A stretch of DNA of 64,000 bases from Paracoccaceae bacterium (GCA_020637675.1 JACKKD010000003.1:496001-560000), one strand, 5' to 3'. Positions 32,999 to 42,181 are shown, counted from the first letter of the stretch. Translations and numbers: made by a program. Notes: generated from the letters alone by a model not told the origin.

Positions 32999-33936
32999 TG
33001 TGCCATCGGCCGCCAACCGCTCGCATGGCCTGCCCTCCGAAGGCGAAAAAAGATGACACCGGTGAGGAGCAGATTGACCAGGTTCCATGCGATTCCGCTC
33101 ATGAAGGCAAGGAAATAGGTCCGTCTGTGGCCGTAGATCCATCCCGCCAGCCAGCCGTCGAAAGTCATTCCTAAGAGTGTGGCCATCGAGACTGCGCCAA
33201 TGGCGGTACCAGCTACACGGGCGGGCAGATAGCTGCGGACAAGGATCTGATAAGACGAGATAATTCCACCCTGCGCAATCCCGAAGACCAGGCTGACGAC
33301 GGCAAACGAGACCACTTCGTCCAAGGGCATGCAAAGCGCCAAGGCCGGCATCGGAAGAGTGGACGCCGCGAGCAGGACCCGTATTGCGCCGATCCGGTCC
33401 ATCAGCATCCCGGCGACGAGGCGCCAGTCACCGAAGTGCAGGATGTTCGGGATGGCGGTGGTCGATACCGCACCCGAAAGATACGTGGAGCCGGACACCA
33501 TGGCCACCGCGAGTCCCCGGCGCCGCACGAAACAGTGTGACATGTCTGCGGTACGGGGGCCAAGCGCGGCCGCCGTGCCGACGCCGATCGCCACTTGTGC
33601 GACAAGGAGAGCACCGAAGCCGGCGGCCGTGCCCGCAGCGATGTAGCGCGGGCAGCTGACAACACTCGCCACGATAAGGACCGCGGTGATCCCGGCCCGG
33701 TCGCCAAATCGCCCGAGTAGCGGATTGCCGACCAAGAGCCCGAGCATGGTCGCAACATAGGGATACGAAGACTCCGTGCGTGTCAGGTCGAACTCGGCCT
33801 GGATAGCCGGCATGAGCGCCACCATGGTCCAGTTGCAGGCAGTGCACAGAGTTCCGATCACCATTGCCCAGAAGAGCCGCACCCAGGCGGATGCACCGTT
33901 TGTCTTTTCGGGCGCTGCCTGGGCCCATGCGGTCAA
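32995..33936 (-). CDS. MFS transporter, apparently shortened by an internal deletion
   Basis: This 313-residue membrane protein has a normal MFS first half (LLVGNPLLGRFGDRAG, then MVSGSTYLSGAVSTTAIPNI). Right after HFGDWR, where the sixth helix normally begins, the sequence jumps to LVAGMLMDRIGAIRVLL, which belongs to the loop between helices 8 and 9. The frame is kept, but about 80-100 residues are missing compared with the usual 400. It is probably non-functional or of altered topology. It overlaps the DMT gene by 4 bp. Confidence 0.68.
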   Translation of the reverse strand: MTAWAQAAPEKTNGASAWVRLFWAMVIGTLCTACNWTMVALMPAIQAEFDLTRTESSYPYVATMLGLLVGNPLLGRFGDRAGITAVLIVASVVSCPRYIAAGTAAGFGALLVAQVAIGVGTAAALGPRTADMSHCFVRRRGLAVAMVSGSTYLSGAVSTTAIPNILHFGDWRLVAGMLMDRIGAIRVLLAASTLPMPALALCMPLDEVVSFAVVSLVFGIAQGGIISSYQILVRSYLPARVAGTAIGAVSMATLLGMTFDGWLAGWIYGHRRTYFLAFMSGIAWNLVNLLLTGVIFFRLRRAGHASGWRPMAQ

Positions 33937-34074
33937 GATGCCCTCCAGGCATTGCGATCCGACGTGATGTCACCGCGCAGAGAAATGCTCCGGTGCCGGC
34001 GGTCCCGGTCCCCAGATGAAAGCACGGCTTCCATCGGAAATCTTCTCATGTCCGCGCTGACGCTACCGGCGAAT

Positions 34075-34130
34075 TGGACGTGCGTCCAGCAATTCTGACG
34101 CGCTTCAATAAAAGACTGGACGTCCGGCCA
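34075..34130. promoter_or_regulatory. Two dyad operators 42 bp apart upstream of the nitronate monooxygenase gene
   Basis: TGGACGTGCGTCCA (34075-34088) and TGGACGTCCGGCCA (34117-34130) agree at 12 of 14 positions, and the first has perfect 6-bp arms around a 2-base centre. The spacing of 42 bp is close to four helical turns, so a dimeric regulator would bind both on one face. They lie in the 262-bp divergent gap between the MFS and nitronate monooxygenase genes. The TetR-family protein at 42222 in the same cluster is the likeliest binder. This is inference. Confidence 0.5.
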
Positions 34131-34198
34131 ACTTTTCAATTGCGTTCGGAGCCCTCATGGCTATTTTCAGGTTCAGCAGACGATTCTGGGGGATGGGG

Positions 34199-35173
34199 AT
34201 GCGGACTCGGGTGACGGAGCTTCTGGCTATCCGCTATCCGATCATCCAGGGCGGCATGCAGTGGGTCGGGCGTGCGGAGCTTGCATCGGCCGTGTCGAAT
34301 GCCGGCGGACTTGGTATCCTCACCGCGCTCACCCAACCCGATCCGGAGGGGCTGCGCGCCGAAATCGCCCGATGCCGTGAGATGACGGACAGGCCCTTCG
34401 GTGTGAACCTGACAATCCTTCCTGCGACGAACCCGCCGCCCTACGAAGACTTTCTGGATGCCGCGCTCGAAAGCGGAATAAGGGTGATCGAAACGGCAGG
34501 GCGCAGTCCGAAGGAGTTTATCGCCAAGGCGAAGGCTTTTGGCGCGTTGATCGTCCACAAGTGTACCGCCGTGCGCCACGCTTTGTCGGCCGAACGGGCG
34601 GGGGTCGACGCGATCTCAATCGACGGGTTCGAGGCCGCGGGCCATCCCGGCGAAGACGACGTTGGCGGCCTTGTGCTCTTTGCCGCTGCGGCAAGGGCCG
34701 TGAAGATCCCCTTGATCGCATCCGGCGGCATCGGCAGCGGCCGAGGCATGGCAGCGGCCCTGATGCTCGGCGCCGAAGGCGTAAACATGGGCACGCGGTT
34801 CTGCGCGACCCGCGAGGCCCCGATCCACGACAATATCAAGCGCGCGATCATCGCGGCGACGGAACGCGACACGAACCTGATCTTCCGCACCCTTCGCAAT
34901 ACCGGCCGCGTACTGAAGAACAGCGTCTCCGACGATGTCGTGGCGATCGAGAACCGCCCGGGGGGCGCCACGTTCGAGGATATCAGGCCCTTGGTCGCGG
35001 GCGCACGCGGAAAGGCCGCGCTCGAAAGTGGCGATGTCGATGCGGGCCTCGTCTGGGCGAGTCAGGTGATGGGCCTCATGGACGACATACCGACCTGCGC
35101 CGAACTCTTGGAGCGCATGGTTGCGGAGTGCCGGGAGGCGATGCAGGCGGGCATGAGGGCATTCAACGCCTGA
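34199..35173 (+). CDS. Nitronate monooxygenase family flavoprotein
   Basis: The ATG at 34199 gives 324 residues. The TIM-barrel FMN enzyme shows RYPIIQGGMQWVGRAELASA, the conserved SIDGFEAAGHPGEDD loop and the phosphate-binding IPLIASGGIGSGRGMAAAL. Members oxidise alkyl nitronates such as propionate-3-nitronate, but many paralogues act in other CoA-linked or detoxifying reactions. It heads the plus-strand cluster that continues with a PotDABC-type importer and CoA enzymes, downstream of two dyad operators. Confidence 0.8.
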   Translation: MRTRVTELLAIRYPIIQGGMQWVGRAELASAVSNAGGLGILTALTQPDPEGLRAEIARCREMTDRPFGVNLTILPATNPPPYEDFLDAALESGIRVIETAGRSPKEFIAKAKAFGALIVHKCTAVRHALSAERAGVDAISIDGFEAAGHPGEDDVGGLVLFAAAARAVKIPLIASGGIGSGRGMAAALMLGAEGVNMGTRFCATREAPIHDNIKRAIIAATERDTNLIFRTLRNTGRVLKNSVSDDVVAIENRPGGATFEDIRPLVAGARGKAALESGDVDAGLVWASQVMGLMDDIPTCAELLERMVAECREAMQAGMRAFNA

Positions 35174-35325
35174 TCGCAGGCGAAACGGAAAGCCGCAAGG
35201 CGGCGCGGAGGAGGCGCCGCCCTGCGAGGCGGGACGAACCAGGCAGGGCCGGACGGGGCGTCCAGAAGGCATATCCGGCGGAACGTTACGGCAAACAGGA
35301 TTTGCCGAAAATGGGAGGAGTCAAA

Positions 35326-36360
35326 ATGAGACTGCGCGCAATTCTGTCAATGACGGCCTGTGCCCTGGCCTTCCCGGCCATGGCGGAGGAAACCGTGAGC
35401 TATGCGTCCTACGGCGGCGCCTATCAGGAGGGGGTGCGCAAGGCCATCCTCGATCACCTGCCGGCCGAGCAAGGCATGACCGTGGTCGACTTTGTCCTGT
35501 CAGGCGGCATCCGTGACGTGCGCACGAAGGTCAAGGCCAACGCGAACGATCTGGACGTGGTCGAACTCTACGGCGGCTACTGCGACACCGCCGCGAAGGA
35601 GGGCCTCCTCGAACCGCTGGACTATTCCAAGATTCCGAACGCGGCCGGGATCCCGGAGAACCTGCGGAACGAGTACTGGATCGGCTTCACAGCCTATTCG
35701 ACCGTTCTGGCCTACAACACCAGCGTCTACGGCGACAACCCGCCGCAGAACTGGGCGGATTTCTTCGATGTCGAGAAGTTTCCGGGCACCCGCGCCATCG
35801 GTGGCGGCTATCCGTCCACGAACATGGAAATCGCTCTGATGGCCGACGGCGTGCCGAAGGATCAGGTCTATCCGATCGACATGGACCGTTCGATGAAGAA
35901 ATGGGCCGATTTCAAGCCCAACATCACGGTGAGTTGGTCGTCCGGCGCGCAGGCAACCCAACTCGCGACTGCGGAAGAGGTGGACATGCTCACGATCTGG
36001 GCAGCCCGGATCGAGGCGGCGATCAAGGAAGGTGCGCCCTACGCCTATACGCTGAACGACGCCGTTCTCGACGTGGAATGCCTCGTGGTGCCGAAGGGCT
36101 CGCCCAACCCGGAAGGTGCGATGCGGCTTGTCAACCATCTGCTCGATCCGAAATACCAGGCCAACCTTCCCGACTTCATCCCCTATGGCCCGATGAATCA
36201 GGACGCCTTCAAGCAGGGGCTGATCTCTCCCGAAAAGGCGGCGAAGGTCGTCACCAGCACCGACAACCTCGCCAAGCAACTGGTCACCGACATGGCCTAT
36301 TGGGCCGAGCATGTGACCGACGCTCAGACCAAGTGGGATGCGGTGATGCTGCAGCAGTGA
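35326..36360 (+). CDS. PotD-type ABC transporter substrate-binding protein
   Basis: This 344-residue periplasmic binding protein starts at the ATG at 35326, eight bases after GGGAGG. A signal peptide (LRAILSMTACALAFPAMAEE) precedes a PotD/AfuA-like fold that starts with VSYASYGGAYQEGVRK. The family binds polyamines, iron, 2-aminoethylphosphonate or small organic acids. The attached ATPase and two permeases make a complete importer, and the downstream CoA enzymes argue for a carboxylic acid or carnitine-like substrate rather than a polyamine used for growth regulation. Confidence 0.82.
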   Translation: MRLRAILSMTACALAFPAMAEETVSYASYGGAYQEGVRKAILDHLPAEQGMTVVDFVLSGGIRDVRTKVKANANDLDVVELYGGYCDTAAKEGLLEPLDYSKIPNAAGIPENLRNEYWIGFTAYSTVLAYNTSVYGDNPPQNWADFFDVEKFPGTRAIGGGYPSTNMEIALMADGVPKDQVYPIDMDRSMKKWADFKPNITVSWSSGAQATQLATAEEVDMLTIWAARIEAAIKEGAPYAYTLNDAVLDVECLVVPKGSPNPEGAMRLVNHLLDPKYQANLPDFIPYGPMNQDAFKQGLISPEKAAKVVTSTDNLAKQLVTDMAYWAEHVTDAQTKWDAVMLQQ

Positions 36361-36376
36361 CCGGCTGCCCCTCGAA

Positions 36377-36405
36377 GGGATGCGCGACGCAACGTCGGGC
36401 ATCCC
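36377..36405 (+). promoter_or_regulatory. Intercistronic hairpin between binding-protein and ATPase genes
   Basis: GGGATGC (36377-36383) pairs with GCATCCC (36399-36405). Within it CGACG (36385-36389) pairs with CGTCG (36393-36397) around a 3-base loop, leaving a single G-G mismatch. This 12-bp stem begins 16 bp after the potD-like stop and lacks a T-run. It probably favours high expression of the binding protein. Confidence 0.6.
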
Positions 36406-36501
36406 GCCACTGCCGTCTGCCTCTCGGCCCGGTGCGGGCTGCCCGCCAGGCCCGTATGCCGAGCCGTGCGAGCCTGATGCGCCCAACAACGGACTGTTCC
36501 G

Positions 36502-37602
36502 ATGACCGAACGAAAGACTTCAGCCCTGCCGGTTCAGGTCCAGATGCTCTCGAAGCACTTCGGAAATGTTCGCGCGGTCGAAGATGTCAGCTTCGATATC
36601 CGGCCGGGCGAGCTTTTGACGCTGCTGGGCCCGTCGGGGTCCGGAAAGACGACCCTCCTGATGATGATCGCCGGATTCAGCCGACCGACGCGGGGGTCGA
36701 TCCGCATTGCCGACCAGGAGATCGTCCATCTGCCGCCGCACAAGCGCAACATCGGGATGGTCTTCCAGAACTATGCTCTGTTTCCCCACATGACCGTGGG
36801 GGAGAACGTGGCCTATCCGCTGCGACTGCGGAAGTTCGCTCGCTCGGAGATCGAGGATCGCACGCGCAAGGCGCTCGACATGGTGCAGCTTGGCGGCTAC
36901 GGGGCGCGCCGGATCAACGAGTTGTCCGGCGGACAGAGGCAGCGCATCGCCCTCGCTCGCGCGATCGTATTCGAGCCGCGGATCCTCTTGATGGATGAAC
37001 CGCTCTCGGCGCTCGACAAGCACCTGCGCGAAACGATGCAGATCGAAATCCGCCAGTTGCACGACCGCCTCGGCATGACGACGATCTCCGTCACCCATGA
37101 CCAGCGCGAGGCGCTGACCATGTCGGACCGGATAGCCGTCTTCTCGAACGGACGGCTGGCACAGATCGGAACGCCGACGGAGCTATACGAAAAGCCCGAA
37201 AGCCGCTTCATTGCCGAGTTCATCGGTGAATCGACATTCCTCCCGCTCCGACACACTCCGGAAGGGGCCGCCTATGGCGAGCAGGTCATCCACCTTGCCG
37301 ACGATGTGAAACAGGCCGCAGGCGAAACGCTGCTGATGCTGCGGCCGGAACGTCTGCGGCTTGTCCCCGCCGACGGTGCGACCGGGGCCGGCGGGGATAC
37401 GAACGTCTTCGCGGGTCAGGTGAACACGGTCGTCTTTCAGGGGGAGAGCCTCCTTTTCGAGGTCATGCTGGACGGTGGGCACAAGGTTTCGGTCCGCATG
37501 GCGAACCGTTCCGAAAACCTGCGCCAGCTCCCACAGGCGGGCGATCGCGTGGCCCTGAAACTCGAACGGGCCGACGCCCGTGTCGTGCGAGCGGAGGGCT
37601 GA
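36502..37602 (+). CDS. PotA-type ABC transporter ATP-binding protein
   Basis: The 366-residue ATPase is complete: Walker A GPSGSGKTTLLM, Q-loop VFQNYALFPHMT, signature LSGGQRQR, Walker B ILLMDEP and switch His in THDQREALTMSD. A C-terminal TOBE domain (about residues 240-360) regulates or binds substrate, as in PotA, FbpC and related importers. It powers the transport of the ligand captured by the preceding binding protein. The permease gene starts 2 bp later. Confidence 0.87.
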   Translation: MTERKTSALPVQVQMLSKHFGNVRAVEDVSFDIRPGELLTLLGPSGSGKTTLLMMIAGFSRPTRGSIRIADQEIVHLPPHKRNIGMVFQNYALFPHMTVGENVAYPLRLRKFARSEIEDRTRKALDMVQLGGYGARRINELSGGQRQRIALARAIVFEPRILLMDEPLSALDKHLRETMQIEIRQLHDRLGMTTISVTHDQREALTMSDRIAVFSNGRLAQIGTPTELYEKPESRFIAEFIGESTFLPLRHTPEGAAYGEQVIHLADDVKQAAGETLLMLRPERLRLVPADGATGAGGDTNVFAGQVNTVVFQGESLLFEVMLDGGHKVSVRMANRSENLRQLPQAGDRVALKLERADARVVRAEG

Positions 37603-37604
37603 GC

Positions 37605-38522
37605 ATGGCCGACGTCACCTCCTTCCCCGCGCCGGGCCCGATCGGACAAGCCGAGTTCGAAGCGAACCGGCGTGCGCTGGAGCGTGACCGCCGCGCCGAG
37701 ACGCGGATGCGGATCAACCTGACACTGCCGGCGCTCCTCGTGGTCTTCGTGCTGATGGTCTGTCCGATCCTCTGGCTCCTGTCGCTTTCCGTCGTCGGGG
37801 GCGATGGCGGTCTGAGCCTCGAGAATTATGCGCTCTTCTTTTCCGAGCAGGTCTATGTCGAGATGTTTCTCAAGACCTTCATGATCGCCTTCGTCGTGAC
37901 GATCATCTGCGTGCTTCTCGGCTATCCCGTCGCGTATCTGCTGGCGATCCTGCCTCCTTCCTGGTCGGGCGTCCTCATGCTGGCCGTGCTGGTTCCGTTC
38001 TGGACCTCGGGGCTGGTGCGGACATTCTCGTGGCTCATCATCCTTCAACGCAACGGGATCGTGAACAAGTCCCTGGTCTGGCTCGGCGTCATCGACAAGC
38101 CGATCCCGCTTGTCCACAACATGACCGGGACGGTGATCGGGATGGTGCACATCATGGTGCCGTTCCTGATCCTTCCGCTCTACGCCTCGATGAAAGCGAT
38201 CGACGGCAACCTCATGCGTGCCGGTGCGAACCTCGGGTCATCGCCCACTCATGCGTTCTTCCGGATATTCCTGCCGCTGTCGATGCCCGGGCTGGTTGCG
38301 GGAATGATCATGGTCTTCGTGATGTGCCTGGGCTTCTACATCACGCCGGCGATCCTCGGCGGCGGAAAGATCAAGATGATCGCGCAGCGTATCGAGGAAT
38401 CGATCTCGCTCTATCCGACCTGGGGACCGGCGGCGGCACTCGCGGTGCTACTGCTTCTGATGACGGCGGTTTGCCTGTTCATCAGCCTGAAGCTCGTCCG
38501 CTGGCTGGCGGCAGGCAGGTAG
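37605..38522 (+). CDS. PotB-type ABC transporter permease
   Basis: This 305-residue inner-membrane permease has six predicted helices after a charged N-terminal stretch. The ATPase-contact region reads GANLGSSPTHAFFRIFLPLS (EAA motif). PotB homologues pair with a PotC-type subunit, which is the next gene (8-bp gap). Confidence 0.85.
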   Translation: MADVTSFPAPGPIGQAEFEANRRALERDRRAETRMRINLTLPALLVVFVLMVCPILWLLSLSVVGGDGGLSLENYALFFSEQVYVEMFLKTFMIAFVVTIICVLLGYPVAYLLAILPPSWSGVLMLAVLVPFWTSGLVRTFSWLIILQRNGIVNKSLVWLGVIDKPIPLVHNMTGTVIGMVHIMVPFLILPLYASMKAIDGNLMRAGANLGSSPTHAFFRIFLPLSMPGLVAGMIMVFVMCLGFYITPAILGGGKIKMIAQRIEESISLYPTWGPAAALAVLLLLMTAVCLFISLKLVRWLAAGR

Positions 38523-38530
38523 GGGGGCAA

Positions 38531-39349
38531 ATGGAGTCCTACGTTTCCCACCGCGACCGGCTCTGGCTCTATATCTTCGTCGGGCTGGTCATCTTCTACC
38601 TGGTGGTGCCGATGCTGATCGTCATTCCGGTGTCGTTCAGCTCGACCACGGCGATGACCTTCCCTCCTCGCGGCTGGTCGCTGCGCTGGTATGAGGCGTT
38701 CTTCGGCGAACAGAAGTGGATCGGCTCCCTCTGGGTATCGTTGCGCGTGGCCACGCTCACGATGGTCGTGACGACGCTCGCCGGCGTTGCCGCGTCCTAC
38801 GCGCTCCACCAGTCCAGCTTCCGCCTTTCCGAGACCATCCGCGCCACGCTGATCTCGCCGCTTGCGGTTCCGTCGATTCTCATCGGGGTGGGGATTTTCT
38901 TTGTATATGCCCGGATCGGTGGTCTCTTGAACACGACCGCCGGTCTGGTGCTCGGCCATTCGGTCGTGGCGTTGCCATTCGTCATGCTGACGATGAGTGC
39001 CGGCTTCAGTTCGTTCGACATGAGCCAGGAAATGGTCGCGCGCAGCCTAGGGGCCAACCGCTTCAAGGCTTTCCTGACGGTGACGCTGCCGCAGGTGAAG
39101 CTCTCCGTGGCAACGTCGATGCTGCTGTCGTTCCTCGTCTCCTTCGACGAACTCATCATCTCGCTGATGGTGGCCTCGGGGCCGATGTCCACGCTTTCGC
39201 GCGTGACCTTCGCAACGCTGCGAGATGACGTCGACCCAACGTTGGCGGCCGTCTCGACGCTCATGCTGATCTTTACCTCGGTGCCCCCGCTGTTGCTGCA
39301 TCTCTATGCCAGCCGGGTCCGGGCGAGGAGTGGTCGCAATGCTGGATGA
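38531..39349 (+). CDS. PotC-type ABC transporter permease
   Basis: The 272-residue protein starts at the ATG at 38531 and has six predicted helices. The EAA region is ARSLGANRFKAFLTVTLPQV. It completes the importer. Its 3-prime end overlaps the start of the following crotonase gene by 11 bp, so transport and metabolism are one transcription unit. Confidence 0.85.
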   Translation: MESYVSHRDRLWLYIFVGLVIFYLVVPMLIVIPVSFSSTTAMTFPPRGWSLRWYEAFFGEQKWIGSLWVSLRVATLTMVVTTLAGVAASYALHQSSFRLSETIRATLISPLAVPSILIGVGIFFVYARIGGLLNTTAGLVLGHSVVALPFVMLTMSAGFSSFDMSQEMVARSLGANRFKAFLTVTLPQVKLSVATSMLLSFLVSFDELIISLMVASGPMSTLSRVTFATLRDDVDPTLAAVSTLMLIFTSVPPLLLHLYASRVRARSGRNAG

Positions 39350-40160
39350 GCTGAACCGCGACCTTGCCGGCCTAGTGGAGCTTCACCGCGACGGCACCGT
39401 GCTGGAAATCCGCATGATCAAGCCCAAGGTGAATGCCATATGCCGCCGCTTCAGTCGCGCGATGGAACGGGCCGCGCTGTATCTTCAGGATCAACCGGAC
39501 CTCCGCGTCGGCATCCTTTCGAGCGGGAGCGACAAGGCATTCTCGGCGGGACTGGATTTTCAGGAATCGACTTCCGCCCCCGATGGCGAACGTGGGGTGG
39601 GGGCTGAAACCGGCGGCTTCGGCGGCATTACCACGCTCTGGGCCCTGAAAAAGCCGCTGATCGCCGCGATCAACGCGCCTGCGATCGGCGGCGGGCTGGA
39701 ACTGGCGCTGGCCTGCGACATCCTCGTGATGGCAGAGGAGACGTTCCTGCAACTGCCGGAACTGGAGCGCGGGCTCTTGCCCGATGGCGGCGGGCTCCAG
39801 CGGCTGCCGCGACGCATTCCCTACAACGTTGCCACAGCAATGATGTGGACAGGGAACCGGATGACCGCCGCGGAGGCGTTGCGGTGGGGGTTGGTCTACC
39901 GGACGGTCCCGCGGGGCCGCCTCAAGGACCTTGCGCTCGAAACCGCACGCCACGTGGCGAAGGGTGCGCCCCTGGCGCTTCAGGCGCTGAAGGAGACGCT
40001 GCGGGTCGTCGACGGAATGCCGGACCGGGATGCGATGGCGCTGAGGGCCGACACCGAAGGGGATCTGGAGACCTACCGCAGGATGCTTGCGTCCGAAGAC
40101 ATGATCGAGGGCCAGCGGGCGTTTCTGGAAAAGCGCCCACCGCGCTTTGCCGGGTGCTGA
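39339..40160 (+). CDS. Enoyl-CoA hydratase/isomerase family protein
   Basis: With the ATG at 39339 (GAGGAG at 39325-39330) the protein has 273 residues. Oxyanion-hole elements of the crotonase fold are SSGSDKAFSAGLDF and PAIGGGLELALACD. ELERGLLPDGGGLQRLP carries the region of the catalytic acids. It would hydrate, isomerise or otherwise transform an enoyl-CoA; a CaiD/MenB-like role is possible. It is followed by a second crotonase gene 60 bp later and lies directly after the transporter. Confidence 0.78.
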   Translation: MLDELNRDLAGLVELHRDGTVLEIRMIKPKVNAICRRFSRAMERAALYLQDQPDLRVGILSSGSDKAFSAGLDFQESTSAPDGERGVGAETGGFGGITTLWALKKPLIAAINAPAIGGGLELALACDILVMAEETFLQLPELERGLLPDGGGLQRLPRRIPYNVATAMMWTGNRMTAAEALRWGLVYRTVPRGRLKDLALETARHVAKGAPLALQALKETLRVVDGMPDRDAMALRADTEGDLETYRRMLASEDMIEGQRAFLEKRPPRFAGC

Positions 40161-40220
40161 CGCGGTCGCCGCGACAGGAATGACCGGGGCAAGGACCCCA
40201 ATGCAGAATGGGAGGAGAGG

Positions 40221-41009
40221 ATGTACAAATACCTTGAGCTGGAGCGTCATGACGCCGTTGGCGTCATTGCCCTGAACCGCCCCGAGGTGCGCAACGCGCT
40301 GGGCATGGGCATTACCGTCGAGTTGCGCCGTGCCCTGCGCGAGGCGGCCGCCGATACGGCGATGCGCGCGCTGATCCTGACCGGACGCGGTGGGGCCTTT
40401 TCCGCTGGGGCGGATGTGAAGGAATGGGCCGGCAAGGCGCAGGGCGACAATCCCTGGCCCGACATGAACTGGGTGGAGGAGTCGCTGAAGCTCGTCCAGC
40501 AGGTCCACGACATGCCGAAGCCGACCATCGCCATGATCGACGGCGCGGCGGTTGGCGCGGGGCTCGACATGGCGCTGGCCTGCGACTTCCGCTACGCCTC
40601 CGACAAGGCGAAGTTCATCTGCTCCTACACGAATGTCGGCTACAATCCGGACTGCGGCGGCACCTGGCTGATGCCGCGGGTCATGGGGCTGGAGGCTGCA
40701 AAGCGCTTCGCCTTCACCGGCGATCTCTGGCTCGCCGAGGAGGCGTTGGCCAACAGGCTGGTGAGCCACGTTTCCCCGCGCGAGCGCCTCTGGGACGACA
40801 CGCTTGCCTTCGCGAAGAAGCTCGCATCGGGGCCGACCGTCGCCATCGCCCAGGCCAAGCGGCTTCTGAACAGCGCCCACGGCCGCAGTCTGTCGGACCA
40901 GCAACTCGAGGAACTTGCGGCCGGCAAGATCTGCGCCGTCACCAAGGATCATGCCGAAGGTCTTGCCGCTGCCAACGAGCGGCGTGCGCCCCGCTTCGTC
41001 GGCGCCTGA
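40221..41009 (+). CDS. Enoyl-CoA hydratase/isomerase family protein (second paralogue)
   Basis: This 262-residue crotonase-fold enzyme has TGRGGAFSAGADVKEW and GAAVGAGLDMALACDF as oxyanion-hole segments. In the active-site loop the usual first Glu is absent (FICSYTNVGYNPDCGGTWLM), leaving one acid, Asp, as in PaaG-like isomerases and some hydratases. Two different crotonase paralogues in one operon suggest successive steps on one CoA ester. The acyl-CoA dehydrogenase gene follows 8 bp later. Confidence 0.8.
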   Translation: MYKYLELERHDAVGVIALNRPEVRNALGMGITVELRRALREAAADTAMRALILTGRGGAFSAGADVKEWAGKAQGDNPWPDMNWVEESLKLVQQVHDMPKPTIAMIDGAAVGAGLDMALACDFRYASDKAKFICSYTNVGYNPDCGGTWLMPRVMGLEAAKRFAFTGDLWLAEEALANRLVSHVSPRERLWDDTLAFAKKLASGPTVAIAQAKRLLNSAHGRSLSDQQLEELAAGKICAVTKDHAEGLAAANERRAPRFVGA

Positions 41010-41017
41010 GGGAGAAG

Positions 41018-42181
41018 ATGATGGATTTCGCACTCAGTTTCGAACAGCAGGCGCTCGTCGACTCGCTCGAGGAGTTCTGCAAGCGCGAACTTTACCCGCA
41101 CGAGGCGCTGGTCGAGGAGCTGCGCCACGTCCCCGAAGAGATCCGCCAGGAGATCCATCGCAAGTCGGTGGAAGCGGGTTTCGACAATATGTATGTCCCC
41201 GAGGAATGGGGCGGCGCCGGGCTGGACAAGCAGACGAAGATGCAGGTCGAGCGGGTCATGGGCAAGCCCCACTCGCCGCTGGGGATGTGCATGCACCGGG
41301 GAGTCACCGGCATCCTCTTCAAGTGTCGGGACGAACAGGTCGAGGAATACCTCAAGCCCTGCATCCGCGGCGAGCGCAAGGACGCCTTTGCCCTGACCGA
41401 GCCCGGCGCCGGATCGGACGCGCGGGCGATCACGACGCGCGCGGTGCGCGATGGCGATGACTGGGTGATCAACGGGGTAAAGCAGTTCATCTCGGCTGCA
41501 GACATCGCCGACTTCATCATCCTGATCGCGGTGTCCGGCGTCGACCAGACCGATCACGGCCCGAGAAAGCGCTTCACGGCGTTTCTTCTGGACAAGGACA
41601 CGCCGGGCGTCCGCGTCGAGCCGATGAAGTCCATCGTCACGCGCGGCTACAACCCGAACATGATCTACCTCGACAACGTCAGGGTTCCCGACCGCAAGAT
41701 CCTCGGCGAAGAGGGCAAGGGTTTCGACACGGCGAACGAATGGCTCTACGATGGCCGGGTGGCGCTCGCGGCGCATTGTGTCGGCCGGGCCGAACGCATC
41801 TTCGGCATGACCAAGGAATGGGCTGGCACGCGCAGGGCCTTTGGCAAGACCATCGGCGAATTTCAGGGCGTCGGATTCAAGATAGCGAACATGGCTGTGG
41901 ACATCAAGCTGGGCGACCTGATGGTCAAGGAGGCTGCCTGGAAAATGGACAACGACTTGATGAACCGGACGGAAGCCTCGATGGTCAACTACTACTGTTC
42001 GGAAATGGTGTTCCGCGTGGCCGACGAGGCTGTGCAGATCTTCGGCGGCATGGGGTTGATGGAGGATTTCCCGATCCAGCGATTCTGGCGCGATGCGAGG
42101 ATCGAGCGGATATGGGAAGGCACATCGGAGATCCATCAGGATGTGATCGCGCGCGATCTTTTGCGCCCATACCGGCAATGA
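41018..42181 (+). CDS. Acyl-CoA dehydrogenase
   Basis: The 387-residue FAD enzyme starts at the ATG at 41018 (41021 is an alternative with better spacing to the AGGGAGA site). The N-terminal helical domain is followed by the FAD/substrate signature FALTEPGAGSDARAI and by the C-terminal FGGMGLMEDFPIQRFWRDAR. The catalytic base Glu lies in IWEGTSEIHQD. It introduces a double bond into an acyl-CoA and passes electrons to ETF. Together with the two crotonase enzymes it forms a beta-oxidation-like core. Confidence 0.87.
   Translation: MMDFALSFEQQALVDSLEEFCKRELYPHEALVEELRHVPEEIRQEIHRKSVEAGFDNMYVPEEWGGAGLDKQTKMQVERVMGKPHSPLGMCMHRGVTGILFKCRDEQVEEYLKPCIRGERKDAFALTEPGAGSDARAITTRAVRDGDDWVINGVKQFISAADIADFIILIAVSGVDQTDHGPRKRFTAFLLDKDTPGVRVEPMKSIVTRGYNPNMIYLDNVRVPDRKILGEEGKGFDTANEWLYDGRVALAAHCVGRAERIFGMTKEWAGTRRAFGKTIGEFQGVGFKIANMAVDIKLGDLMVKEAAWKMDNDLMNRTEASMVNYYCSEMVFRVADEAVQIFGGMGLMEDFPIQRFWRDARIERIWEGTSEIHQDVIARDLLRPYRQ

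Noticed and set aside
35251..35263. Third copy of the GGACG/CGTCC dyad upstream of the potD-like gene
   Set aside because: The centre is three bases rather than two and the outer bases differ, so it was not counted as an operator.
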